This document shows, piece after piece, positions 44,481-53,840 of a DNA stretch of 64,000 nucleotides. Both the position numbers and the translations under genes were made by a program. Within the stretch, counting starts at the first letter, position 1, and each line of letters begins with the position of its first letter. The notes under the pieces were generated by a model. It was given only the letters and a program-made list of their open reading frames with translations, ran no database searches and was not told where the DNA came from. Source of the stretch: Incurvaria masculella (lineage: Eukaryota > Arthropoda > Insecta > Lepidoptera > Incurvariidae); NCBI GenBank assembly GCA_946894095.1, contig OX335655.1, positions 13,640,001-13,704,000 on the forward strand, in the 5' to 3' direction.

Positions 44481-44771
44481 TAGGGTTCCGTATCCAAAGG
44501 GTGAAAACGGAACCCTATTACTAAGCCTCCGCTGTCCGTCCGTCCGTCCGTCCGTCTGTCCGTCTGTCACAGTACTGTATCTCAGTAACCGTAACAGATA
44601 GACAGCTGAAAATTTCACAGAGTGTGTATTTATTTTGCCGCTACAACAACAAATAGGTGGGATAAAAAAATAATTAAAATTAAAGGGGGCTCCCATACAA
44701 AAAAACGTGTTTTTTTTGTTTTTTTTTACGATGGTACGGAACCCTTCGTGTGCGAGTCCGACTCGCACTTG
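44481..44771 (-). repeat. GACG-microsatellite repeat, copy f, inserted in LINE A
   Basis: TAGGGTTCCGTATCCAAAGG start, CCGTCCGTCCGTCCG tract (about 44534-44567), TTTTGCCGCTACAAC, ending GAGTCCGACTCGCACTTG. It interrupts LINE A between the GVPQGSVLGP and FADD motifs, so it transposed after LINE A arrived. Confidence 0.85.
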
Positions 44772-45048
44772 TATATGTTGTTATAAATGATATTTCAAGC
44801 TGCATCGGAACAGATATTGAGATGATTTTATTTGCTGATGACAAATCAATAATTCGAAAAAATCGCAATATGTATATCAGAACTACGGGAGTCCTTTATA
44901 CAAGCTATGAATTCACTTAAATTATGGTGTGCAGCCAATAACCTACTTTTAAGTGTCAGTAAAACGAGTTTAATGCATTGGGGACCCAAAGACGTAATGT
45001 GAATTGTGATGTATTAAATAAAGCAAATGATCTGTCTTCAGCAATACC
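44772..45048 (+). pseudogene. LINE A reverse-transcriptase fragment, part 2
   Basis: VVINDISSCIGTDIEMILFADDKS carries the catalytic FADD box of the same RT. Later frames recover MNSLKLWCAANN-like and SKTSLMHWGPKD-like segments with stops between. Cut at 45049 by a TTAA MITE; a short continuation (CCTTACTTGTGATACTTTTG) follows at about 45599-45640. Confidence 0.8.
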
Positions 45049-45598
45049 TTAAGGTGGCCCATCCCGCTCATCTCCCCATACAAAAGGGGAAAGAAGATCA
45101 CGCCTATGTTTCTTGTCAGAGATCCAAAATTTTGCTCAAAATAGCTTTATTTGATCGAACTAGATGTCTGATGACCATTGGCATTGTAAAATTGTGTTTG
45201 GTTTCTAAGTTATAAGGTCCGAAAGTTCGCATTTTTCGCGCGTTTTATACAATAACTTTGGAGGTGGATTACGCAATGATAAAGTAAAAACATCTTAAAA
45301 AGATTAGTCATCAGACATAGCTTATTTAATCAAGATTTATAATCTATTTGGTTTTTGTTCGATTTTTTACTACAGCAGTCGTGGTTTACTTTTAGCTATA
45401 AGTCGTTTTGAAATTAAAATTTTCGTAAATCTTACCAAATCATACACTATGCACATTGTCTTTTTTGTGGACATGTTGCATCTTCCTCATCACGGAGCCT
45501 GTCTTATTTTTTGAAACAGTGAAGGTCCCAGAGCGCAACAGCACGGTTTTGTACCGTGCCCGCGAATGAGTTAGGGCCGCCGGGTTGGGCCACCTTAA
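45049..45598 (-). mobile_element. TTAA-flanked MITE, copy 5, inserted in LINE A
   Basis: TTAA at 45049-45052 and 45595-45598. Flanking LINE A sequence reads GCAATACC on the left and GAAATAACC on the right, so a single TTAA in the retroelement was the target. Best-preserved copy of the family together with 18321-18869. Confidence 0.9.
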
Positions 45599-45659
45599 GA
45601 AATAACCTTACTTGTGATACTTTTGAGATTAACGTGGTCGTTAAACAAGTTTGAAAAAT

Positions 45660-46077
45660 GTTACGGCTTTTCACGCGGCGGGAGGAGACATTCGCCGACG
45701 TATCAAGCTGATCATTCAGCCCGTTGTCAAGGAGGCATCCGCCACGTTCGTACGCAGCAGACGACGGACAACTAGGCTCGCCGTGGTGCACACAAATAAA
45801 AAATACACAATAGATTGTGAGAAGGAAGGTACTTTGGCGTTCTTGGACGTACTTGTTGCTCGACGATTGGATGGAGCCCTAAGCCACACAGTGTACCGCA
45901 AGCCGACACACACAAATCGTTATCTTCAAGCTACTTCGCACCATGCTCCGGTGCATTTGGAATCGGTCGCAAGAGCATTGAGACTCAGAGCACAGCGGTT
46001 GTGTCCCAAGGACCATATCGTCACCGAAATGGAGACTGTGGACAGGGTGCTTCGAGAAAATGGGTACAATTTTATTA
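45660..46077 (+). pseudogene. Penelope-like retroelement fragment (RT region)
   Basis: The clear part (from about 45795) reads KEGTLAFLDVLVARRLDG, then SHTVYRKPTHTNRYLQ, a basic region, and VDRVLRENGY. FLDVLV and VYRKPTHTNRYL are hallmark strings of Penelope-like element reverse transcriptases, in the segment after the catalytic box and before the GIY-YIG endonuclease. No GIY-YIG domain follows: the reading stops where the inverted RTE fragment begins (46078). The reading frame 45651-46244 runs on into antisense RTE sequence and is not meaningful beyond about 46077. Confidence 0.8.
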
Positions 46078-47720
46078 CGTGTTTGCGTCCAATGCTGGAC
46101 ATACGCCTCTCCAATCCTACTCCAGTTCTCCCGGCTCTCAGCGGTACGGAACCACTGCTTTCCAACGACGCACTTGATGTCGTCTTCCCTCCTGGCGGGT
46201 GGTCTTCCCACACTTCGTTTGCCTGTCCACGGTCGCCAGTGTAGGACACGGTTACTCCAACGGTCGTCGTCTCTTCGGCTGACGTGACCAGCCCACTGCC
46301 ATTTGAGCTTAGCCACCCGATGTACAATATCAACTACTTTGGTACGTCGGCGGATTGCCTCTTTACGTACCATATCCCGTAGCGATATTATCAGCATGGC
46401 TCGCTCCATTGCTCGCTGGGCAACTTTCAACCTTTGGACCGTCAGAGTCCACGTTTCACACCCGTACGTCATAACCGGGAGGACGTGCAGGTCATATATT
46501 CGGGTCCAGACCCTCAGAGCGAATTTAAGCTTTCCAAAGGCAGTTGAATCCGGCGCTCAACCTCTATAGACAGTCATTGTCTGCCAAGCCGCAGGATTTG
46601 ACCGAGATATACGTACTCTTCAACTGTTCGATCACTTCTCCGTCGATAACGATTTGTCCTCCCGTCATACCCTCAGTCGCCATGACCTCAGTTTTATCCC
46701 GGTTCATTTTCAGACCTACCTTTATCGATGCTTTATAAAGGTCATCCAGCATGGTTTGAAACTGAACTCGGGAATTTGACAGAAGAACAATGTCATCGGC
46801 GAAGCGAAGATGACTGAGGAAATCTCCATTAACGTTGATATACCCATGTTGTCCCATTCAAGCGTCTTGAACACATCTTCCGATGCGTTTGTGAAGAGCT
46901 TGGGTGAGATCACATCCCCCTGCCTAAGGCCTTTGCCAAGAGGGATGTTTTGGGTATTTTCATGGAGCCTCACAGTCATCGTCGCGGACCGATACATATT
47001 TCGGAGTAGCTCGATGTAGCGGTGGTCGACTCTGCACCTCAGGAGGGAGTTTTCGACGGCCCATTTTTCAACTGAGTTGAACTCCTTCTCGTAGTCTACG
47101 AAGGCTATAAAGAGCAGCTTGTTGTACTCCTCGCACTTCTGCACCACTTGTCTCACAGTAAATATGTGATCCATTGTACCGTATCCTTTCCTGAACCCAG
47201 CTTGCTCACGAGGCTGGTACTGATCCAGCCTCTGTATTAGCCAACTCGTGATGACTCGTGAAAACGTGCACTCCTTGTACACGTGGTTTAGAAGTGACAT
47301 AGGTCGATTATTCTTCAACTTCGCCCTATACCCTAACAGGACAACGACACTATTTCGCCATGCAGCCGGAACGACACCATTTTCGAGAACTGCATTGAAC
47401 AGTGTTTGCAGTTCCTTCAAGATGGCTCTCCCACCAGCCTTTAGCAGTTCCATCGTTATCCCGTCCTCATCTGGAGTCTTGTGTTTTTTGAGTACTTTCA
47501 AAACAGCCTTTATCTCATAGACACTAATCTCCGGCAGATCCTCGGTGTAGTATCTAGTGAGCTGCGCACGCCTATCAGAGTCGACTGGTTTGCTTGGGCT
47601 CGAAGCTTGATTTTTTTTCCACCGCATCAAGTATATCCGGCTTTCTTGCAGTGACAACACCATCAGCTCGCTCGAGTTTTTAAATTTGGTTAGCGCCGGT
47701 AGAGAAGGCACGGGCAAACA
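46078..47720 (-). pseudogene. RTE-type LINE ORF2 (RT and C-terminus), frameshifted
   Basis: Minus strand, 5'-truncated. The longest open piece (46722-47717) covers RT motifs: LPEISVYEIKAVLK, QAGFRKGYGTMDHIF, LFIAFVDYEKEFNSVE, GLRQGDVISPKLF. A frame change then gives LRFADDIVLL and LKMNRDKTEVM (46564-46857). After a damaged gap at about 46472-46564, MTYGCETWTL and the RTE C-terminus GHVSRRDDDRWSNRVL, GKRSVGRPPARREDDIK, GEAYVQHW follow (46472 down to 46078). The usual TGAC tail is absent. Several frameshifts; dead. Confidence 0.9.
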
Positions 47721-47764
47721 CTTTACTGCCGATTTTCCTCTATAACGCTTTCAACCAACTTCAT

Positions 47765-48088
47765 GTTCTCTCGGCGAATATCTGCTCGGAATATTGCTAC
47801 GGGATATGGTGCGTAACGAGGCTATCCGCCGATGTACCAAAGAAGTCGATATTGGACACCGGGTAGCTAAGCTCAAATGGCAGTAGGCTGGTCACGTCAG
47901 CCGACGAGACGACTACACTGGCGGGCGTGGACAGGCAAACGGAGTGTGGGAAGACCACCCGCCAGGTGGAAAGACGACATCAAGTGCGTGGGGAAAGCAG
48001 TGGATCCGTACCGCTAAGGGCCGGGGATCGGAGAGGCATATTTCCAGCAGTGGACGCAAACACGCTGACGGATTGACTGACTGTTCTC
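47765..48088 (+). pseudogene. RTE-type LINE 3' fragment
   Basis: Plus strand, very degenerate: the C-terminal GKRSVGRPPARWKDDIKC and EAYFQQW are readable, followed by TGACGGATTGACTGACTG. It points toward the minus-strand RTE at 46078-47720, so the two RTE 5' breakpoints face each other across about 45 bp. Confidence 0.8.
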
Positions 48089-48109
48089 AAACCATTGTAC
48101 TCTTATTTT

Positions 48110-48480
48110 TTTGTAGGTGGTAGGTTAATATTATGTCGTTTTTTTAGCTGTAAGAATAGTAACGTTTTGTAATTTGCCTCTTTGGTTACAGGTAACTATA
48201 GTAGTTCATGACAGAAATAACAGTATTAATTTTGGATCTAACACTAGACTCATCAGAAGGACTAAATCGTACACAGGTTTTACAATGTTTTCTTGTTGCC
48301 ACTGGAGTGTGCATCGCTTTAAGATCCTTGCTTCACGATTCACATAACGTTTCTGGGTCCCCAGCACAAAGTGCATTAAATTCGTTTTATATACATTTAA
48401 AATAATGTTATTGGCTTCAAACCATAATTTAGTGAGTTCATGGCTTGCATTAAGGATAACTTTAGGTTATGATGCACGTA
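48110..48480. repeat. LINE C 3' piece followed by inverted LINE A fragment
   Basis: 48110-48240 (TGTAGGTGGTAGG, TAGTTCATGACAGAAATAAC) belongs to LINE family C. About 48300-48450 is the reverse complement of LINE A around 44910-45010 (ATGAACTCACTAAATTATGG read on the minus strand, GGGGACCCAGAAACG). The small plus-strand frame here is antisense and not a gene. Confidence 0.55.
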
Positions 48481-48688
48481 GCTCCGCATACTTGAAGAGT
48501 AAAAACCGGAAGTTTCATCTATATATGCATTCGAAATCTACCCTATAGATCCTTCAACGTGGGGAATCGCAACCCCAGTCAGCCCATGCCTACGGCATTA
48601 GAGGCGCACACTTTACGTTCTGCCACGGACCTCGTCATTACGTAATTTTAAATCAGATTGAATTAAAATTGAAAATTAAAATTAAACC

Positions 48689-48864
48689 ATGACAATCCAT
48701 GAGCTGGCACACAGTCATTCCCGCACTTCTCAACCCTTTGTTTTCTCCATAGTTACTTGCTGTGAAATAAAAAAGATTGTCCTCTCGATCAAAAGCAAGG
48801 CAGTTGGTTGTGACGATCTGAGCAGAGACCTACTTAACCCAATATTAGAAGAGATATTACATAA
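48689..48864 (+). pseudogene. LINE B ORF2, segment before mariner
   Basis: FSIVTCCEIKKIVLSIKSKA then VGCDDLSRDLLNPILEEI, the region just upstream of the RT core, which typically reads like ...SKAVGxDxI... in CR1-type elements. The frame is interrupted by mariner copy 2 at about 48865 and the protein continues at 50142. Confidence 0.8.
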
Positions 48865-50142
48865 TAGGTCGGGGAAAAAGTCTTTTCGCATTATAGTATG
48901 AATGAACTTGTAATAAAATCTCTTTGGCTATACTATTTGTATCTGGCTGGTTTTGGTATCATTGAAAGTTTAAATTTTAAAGAACATAATTCCAAATTCA
49001 AATTAGGAAAATGTGTGATTCTCATTTGTTTTTCGTACTGTCAAAATGAGTGAATCTAATGAAGAAATTCGATACATTTTAAAATTTTACTACAAAAAAG
49101 GTAAAAATGCAACGCAAGCCGCGAAAAAAATTTGCGATGTTTATGGACCTAGTGCAGTGTCTGTGAGAGTAGCACAAATTTGGTTTAAGCGTTTTCAATC
49201 CGGAAATTTTGATGTCAAAGATGCAAGTCGCTCTGGTCGCCCTATTACGGATAAAATGGATGCCATTTTTGAAAAAGTGGAGCAAGATCGGCATATCAGT
49301 AGTTACGACGTAGCTGAAGAACTAGGAATTGACCACAAAACAGTTTTGGCGCATTTGGAAAAAACTGGGTACACAAAAAAGCTCGATATTTGGGTACCTC
49401 ACGAGCTCACTGAAAGAAACCTAATGAACCGTGTACTCATTTGTGATTCTTTATTACGACGTAATGAAACCGAACCATTTTTGAAGAAGCTGATAACTGG
49501 TGATGAAAAGTGGATCACGTACGACAAGAACGTGCGAAAAAGGTCGTGGTCAAAGGCCGGTCAAGCTTCACAGACTGTGGCGAAACCCGGGTTAACTCGC
49601 AAAAAGGTGATGCTGTGTGTGTGGTGGGATTGGAAGGGCATTATTCATTATGAGCTGTTACCACCAGGCAGGACCATCGATTCTGAACTCTACTGCGAAC
49701 AACTGATGAGATTAAAGCAAGAAGTTGAGAGAAAGCGGCCGGAATTAATCAACAGAAGGGGTGTGGTTTTTCATCATGATAACGTAACACATCTTTAGCC
49801 ACTCAGCAAAAACTAAGAGAGTTTGGCTGGGAGGTGTTAATGCATCCGCCGTATAGTCCTGACCTTGCACCTTCAGATTTCCACCTGTTTAGGTCTCTTC
49901 AGAATTCTTTAGGCAGTGTCAGGTTAACATCACGAGAGGACTGCCAAAACCACTTGTCGCGGTATATTGATCAGAAGTCCCAATATTTTTATAGCAATGG
50001 GATCATGTCCCTACCTACAAGATGGCAAAAAGTTATCGAACAAAATGGTACCTACATACTTTAGTTAAATGTAAATAAACCATATTAAAAAATGTTTTGA
50101 ATTTTCTTAAAAAATGCGAAGAAACTTTTTCCCCAACCAATA
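48865..50142 (+). mobile_element. Mariner element, copy 2, inserted in LINE B
   Basis: Same inverted repeats as copy 1 (GGTCGGGG at 48867; CCCCAACC ending at about 50138) with TA at each edge. Nested inside the RT gene of LINE B, so it is younger than that LINE. By eye it differs from copy 1 at about nine positions plus a 7-bp deletion. The nine bases before GGTCGGGG (TACATAATA) are shared with copy 1, so either the element starts a few bases further left or the targets were alike. Confidence 0.9.
49046..50064 (+). pseudogene. Mariner transposase, frameshifted at catalytic box
   Basis: Same protein as 40198-41223 with five substitutions seen: R61S, V72D, K105E, N186K, L206P. A 7-bp deletion just after the HHDN catalytic box (about 49784) shifts the frame and causes a stop at 49796-49798. 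The rest, including the third catalytic aspartate in YSPDLAPSD, is out of frame at 49834-50064. The product would lack that aspartate and could not catalyse transposition. Confidence 0.95.
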
Positions 50143-51576
50143 TAATTACTCATATCATTAACAGCTCTCTAGTATCGGGGTGTTTTCCAAGCTCGTGGAA
50201 AAATGCATTTGTCATACCTCTGCCAAAAATAAATAATCCTCTTACCCCTTCTAATTTTCGTCCCATTTCTATACTTCCGTTTCTATCGAAAGTACTGGAA
50301 CGGGTAGTGCACTTTCAATTCAACAAATACCTTTGCGTCAATTCCTTATTAAACCCCTATCAATCTGGATTTCGCCCATGCCATAGCACTACGACAGCTC
50401 TTGTCAAAGTCACCGAAGACATCCGCCAAGCTGTAGATAACCGGCAGCTCACCATAATAACGCTACTTGACTTTAGTAATGCATTCAATACGGTTGACTT
50501 TGACATTCTACTGGCAGTCCTTGAATCTCTTCATGTTTCACAGCAGGTACTGGATTGGTTCACATCTTATCTTAGAGGTCGCCAGCAAAGAGTTCGTCTG
50601 CATGATGCTCTGTCTGATTGGAGTGAACTTCTTGCTGGCGTTCCGCAGGGTGGCGTACTTTCTCCTCTTCTTTTTTCTGTTTTTTATAAATACACTCACT
50701 AGTAAAATAGCATGTCTCTTTCATATGTACGCCGATGACCTGCAACTCTACCGCCATTTCTCCATAACTAACATTCTCTCCACAATTGACCTCGTCAATG
50801 TCGACTTGTCTCGCATAAAAGATTGGTCTGAGAGATTTGGTCTCATAGTCAATCCCAAGAAATCTCAGTTGATAATTGTAGGAAGCAACAGGTTACTTTC
50901 CAAGGTCAACAAAGACGAATTGCCTGCAGTCAGTTTTAATGGTGTTGTCATCCCTTACAGTAGGACTGTTAAAAACTTGGGTATAATCATAGATGAATCA
51001 CTGACTTGGACTGATCATATCAGCGGTGTATGCCGAAAAATATATGGTGCTATGCACAATCTAAAACGACTGAACCGGTTCATTCCTACAGAGACATAAA
51101 TTACCCTTGTGCAGACCCTGGTTCTCCCCATCCTTGACTATGGTGATGTGTGCAACTTAGATCTAAATGAGGACTTACTGAATAAGCTTGATCGCCTTCT
51201 CAACTATAGCATAAGATTTATTTACGGACTCCGCAAATATGACCACATTTCGGCATACCGTGATCAGCTTCAGTGGCTAAATATTCGACGTCGAAGACAA
51301 TTGCATGTCCTTTCTCTTTTATACACAGTCCTCAACAACCCACGTGCTCCCACATACCTTAGAGATAAATTCAATTTCTTGTCCTCCCATGGTTTACCAC
51401 TCAGGTCAATCGACAACCTTCTTCTACTGATACCGTCACACAATACCACTTGTTTTACGGATTCATTTACAGTAAATTCAGCACGACTTTGGAATCAATT
51501 GCCACTTGACATCAGGAGCTCAGCTTCTCTTGATATTTTCAAAAAACGTGTAAAATCATACTTCCTCGCAAAATGA
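50142..51576 (+). pseudogene. LINE B reverse transcriptase and C-terminus, broken
   Basis: Reverse transcriptase in order: SWKNAFVIPLPKINNPL, FRPISILPFLSKVLERV, YQSGFRPCHSTTTALVK, LLDFSNAFNTVDFDIL (first catalytic aspartate, DFSNAF), GVPQGGVLSPLLFSVF (to about 50690). A single-base-type frameshift follows, then MYADDLQLY (catalytic YADD) in the next frame, a thumb region (NPKKSQL, GIIIDESLTW), and an in-frame TAA at 51097-51099. The C-terminal segment 51109-51576 (ILDYGDVC, RLWNQLPLDIRSS) is open. One frameshift, one stop and the mariner insertion make this copy inactive, but it is not very old. Confidence 0.9.
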
Positions 51577-52267
51577 GTATGTTCTACTTTTGTCACATTT
51601 CAGTTTTATTATCATGTTTCACTTTATTTAATGTATGTATTTTATATTTTACCATTGTATTTAACTATTGTATATATATATTTTTTTTATTTTATATTTT
51701 TAAGTTTATGTAACTTTTTTTTTTCTTTTCTTTAGCGGACATTTGTCTGCAGATATATATTTTTTTCTACATATAACTAATTTAGAGTATAAATAGTGCA
51801 CAAGAAACTATCTTAGGTTACTTTTCTTTTGTTGCTACCTGAATATTTATGTCCCATAATCTGGTTGATTGGAAGATATTGACTTTAGGCAATAAGTCCT
51901 CCCTTGCATGTACCTATGTGTATGGAAGCAATAAAGCATATTATTATTATTATTATTATTAATATAAACCTAATGTAATGAAGATTTTTAATAGTCATAA
52001 TAAAATAAATCGCCACGCAAGTATCACACAGTTACTATTCTTTAATTAACATGACTTTAGGTTAAATATTCTTGGTTATTTACTTGAATTAAACTTAGTT
52101 AATAATTAGATACGGCAATGTACTGAAATCATTGCACCCAATCAATCAATATATATCACAAATATTTCATTTTGGTTTTATTTATCTATTCAAGGTGAGT
52201 TCTGATCAATAAAAACATCACTGTTTATAGATAGACATACCACAAAACTGTTATATTATATTATTTT

Positions 52268-52701
52268 AACAATTGATTGAATAGAGGAACTCGGCGCATC
52301 CGACGTTCAACATGGCCGCGAAAGAAACGTGCCAGGCTCAGGGCAGGCAACCTAATTTTTTTATGAAGCATGTTCATAGGACTATCGAATGGTGGTAGTG
52401 TCATCTTGTTACTCGATGACGTTATTTTTTTTATTTTTCGACATTTTAAAACCGGCCAACCTCAGAACGTGCCAGGGTAGGACGAGCCAACCTACTTTTT
52501 TTAAGCTTTTCTTGATGACCTTTACCGATTGTGCTAGGTCTCATGTTGTTACTCGATGACGTTAAATTCTACCAAAAAAGTGATTTAATATTACCTACTG
52601 CACAAAACGTTCCAGGTTTGGGTCAGGCAACCTAGTATTTTTAGGAAGCCTATTCTAATCTGCACAAGCACAAATGGGTCCCATGGTGTTACTCGATGAC
52701 G
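52268..52701 (-). repeat. Three 140-bp tandem units in right arm of B
   Basis: GTTACTCGATGACG at 52408, 52548 and 52688, again spaced exactly 140 bp. They mirror the left-arm units in order. Confidence 0.9.
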
Positions 52702-53132
52702 TAGGGTTGACGACGGTCCGCTCTCGTACTAACAAATTTGTTCAATTTTTGTATTGCTAACCAAGTATGTTCTGATACTTTCATGCTTCATCATTTGCAT
52801 TCATTTACCTTATCATACTTATTTTTTGTCACCATAACTACTTTTTCAGGCGCCTTATCTACTTAACGCAACCACTTGGAATAGGCAGACTGACACATCT
52901 AGCTTCAAAGGGTTGGTCCTTATCCCGTGAACCCAGTTTCAGCCATTTACGTTATCGTTACCATTTTTGTCGCGACCTCCTAGTCTATATCACAATGACA
53001 GTCGTTTATGCAGAGAGAGCAGAATCAGGCATCCGTCACTCCTAAATACCTACTGAGATCTCCACCTACGGCGCTTGGGAACCCGAGGTTCCAAATTCAG
53101 TAAGGGCCGCCGCGCGCGCGCACACGCTCGCA

Positions 53133-53165
53133 CGTCCACTACGTCCCGACTGGACGTAGTGGACG
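53133..53165. promoter_or_regulatory. 14-bp perfect palindrome in CpG-rich patch
   Basis: CGTCCACTACGTCC (53133-53146) and its exact reverse complement GGACGTAGTGGACG (53152-53165) are separated by five bases. It sits in a CpG-rich stretch (53100-53195) about 40 bp upstream of the THAP-like ATG. It may be a protein-binding site; a regulatory role is inference. Confidence 0.4.
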
Positions 53166-53203
53166 TTTCGGAAAGCGCACTTTCGCCGTTTTTATTCGTA
53201 ATA

Positions 53204-53313
53204 ATGTCCAATCATCATCGAATTAAATAAAATAATTGTTCTGTGAACGGATGTCATAGTATACAGAAGAATTTGAAGTTACCTTTCTTTACGCTACCGA
53301 AATATTCTGAAAG
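53204..53313 (+). pseudogene. THAP-type zinc-finger first exon (possible gene or pseudogene)
   Basis: From ATG 53204 the frame reads MSNHHRIK, a TAA stop (53228-53230), then NNCSVNGCHSIQKNLK and LPFFTLPKYSE. It ends at a strong splice donor AG|GTGAGT (junction 53313/53314). C-x4-C followed by a hydrophobic LPFFTLPK at this spacing is the start of a THAP C2CH zinc finger, a DNA-binding domain of P-element transposases and host regulators. The in-frame TAA nine codons after ATG means either a pseudogene, a lost start codon directly before NNCS, or another start. The remaining Cys/His pair would lie in a later exon, which I could not find in the following kilobase. The CpG-rich upstream patch fits a promoter. 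Confidence 0.5.
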
Positions 53314-53597
53314 GTGAGTTTGTTTTTTTAGTTTAGGTTTATTGACGTTTTGCCTTGATGTAGGTAGGTATGTGGTATGGTGTTATGAGGGGTCTATTGA
53401 ATTGACACGTATTTACCTGGTATCAGCACAGCACTTTTTTTACATTAGGTAGTATTTATCCATGTATAACAAGGAAAAACAACATAAATTGGTTTCGTCT
53501 AGTGAAAGAATAATGGGCAATCATTCGTGGCAGCTCCAGGTACTTATTGCTTATTCTCCTTTGCTGCATGTAGTTTGTTTTTTGCCATTCCTTTCAT

Positions 53598-53695
53598 GAG
53601 CACGGCGATATCGAACTGAATGGAAAACACGGACAATGTTTCATTATCGTTTCGACCATCTTTTTATCAAATGTGATATTATCAACCCGGTCTTA
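53598..53695 (-). mobile_element. SINE body fragment
   Basis: GAGCACGGCGATATCGAAC, GGATGG-like GAATGGAAAACACGGAC, TTTCGACCATCTTTTTATC, ATCAACCCGGTC: minus-strand SINE body, 5' and 3' parts missing. Confidence 0.65.
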
Positions 53696-53840
53696 ATCGA
53701 CAATACCAAACAATACTAGACCAAAGTACATCGAAAACACCGAAATACACAGAAAACATCAAACTACACCGTTAAAGCCCATCAACACTAACCAATATCA
53801 AACAAAACCGAAAAACAATAAACAACACATAACAGCACCA
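53696..53840 (+). repeat. A/C-rich strand-asymmetric stretch
   Basis: About 140 bp of A and C with very little G on the plus strand, made of irregular ACACCGAAATACAC- and CAATACCAAACAATAC-like pieces. It looks like a degenerate simple repeat. Confidence 0.5.

Larger units (their letters stand above)
48680..51961 (+). mobile_element. LINE B (CR1-like), interrupted by mariner copy 2
   Basis: Non-LTR retrotransposon, 5'-truncated, ending in a (TTA)n tail at about 51941-51961. ORF2 pieces: 48690-48860 before the mariner, then 50142-51576. A 3' UTR of about 370 bp follows. CR1-group assignment rests on the RT style and the trinucleotide tail; the exact clade is not resolved. Confidence 0.85.
43158..52731 (+). 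mobile_element. Element B: 9.6-kb foldback-like element with 600-bp arms
   Basis: The left arm 43158-43757 and right arm 52132-52731 are inverted repeats of about 590-600 bp with high identity, beginning TAGTACGAGAGCGGACC. ACA flanks both ends (43155-43157, 52732-52734). Each arm contains three direct repeats spaced exactly 140 bp apart and marked by CGTCATCGAGTAAC (see separate entries). The interior (43758-52131) holds only retroelement and MITE insertions; I see no transposase that could belong to B itself, so this copy looks non-autonomous or has lost its gene. Superfamily unknown; long arms with internal tandem repeats recall foldback or Galileo-type elements. Confidence 0.8.
42850..52990 (-). 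mobile_element. Family O inverted-repeat element, split by element B
   Basis: The ends at 42860-43157 and 52735-52985 match the two halves of the 0.5-kb element at 1265-1750 in reverse order and orientation. In between lies element B (43158-52731). Without B this O copy would be about 0.55 kb. The left half also has about 75 bp not present in the short copy (about 43002-43080). Confidence 0.75.

Noticed and set aside
44439..44768. 109-residue minus-strand frame
   Set aside because: It is translated GACG repeat; the TDGQTDGRTDG-like stretch is the microsatellite, not a protein.
45651..46244. 197-residue plus-strand frame as one protein
   Set aside because: Only the middle is Penelope-like RT; from 46078 the frame runs antisense through an RTE element.
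45926..46333. 135-residue minus-strand frame
   Set aside because: Shadow of the RTE C-terminus in another frame; the RTE motifs are in the 46078-46472 frame.
43158..52731. Polinton/Maverick-type virus-like transposon
   Set aside because: Long inverted arms fit loosely, but no polymerase, integrase or capsid-type genes are seen and the duplication is 3 bp rather than 6 bp.
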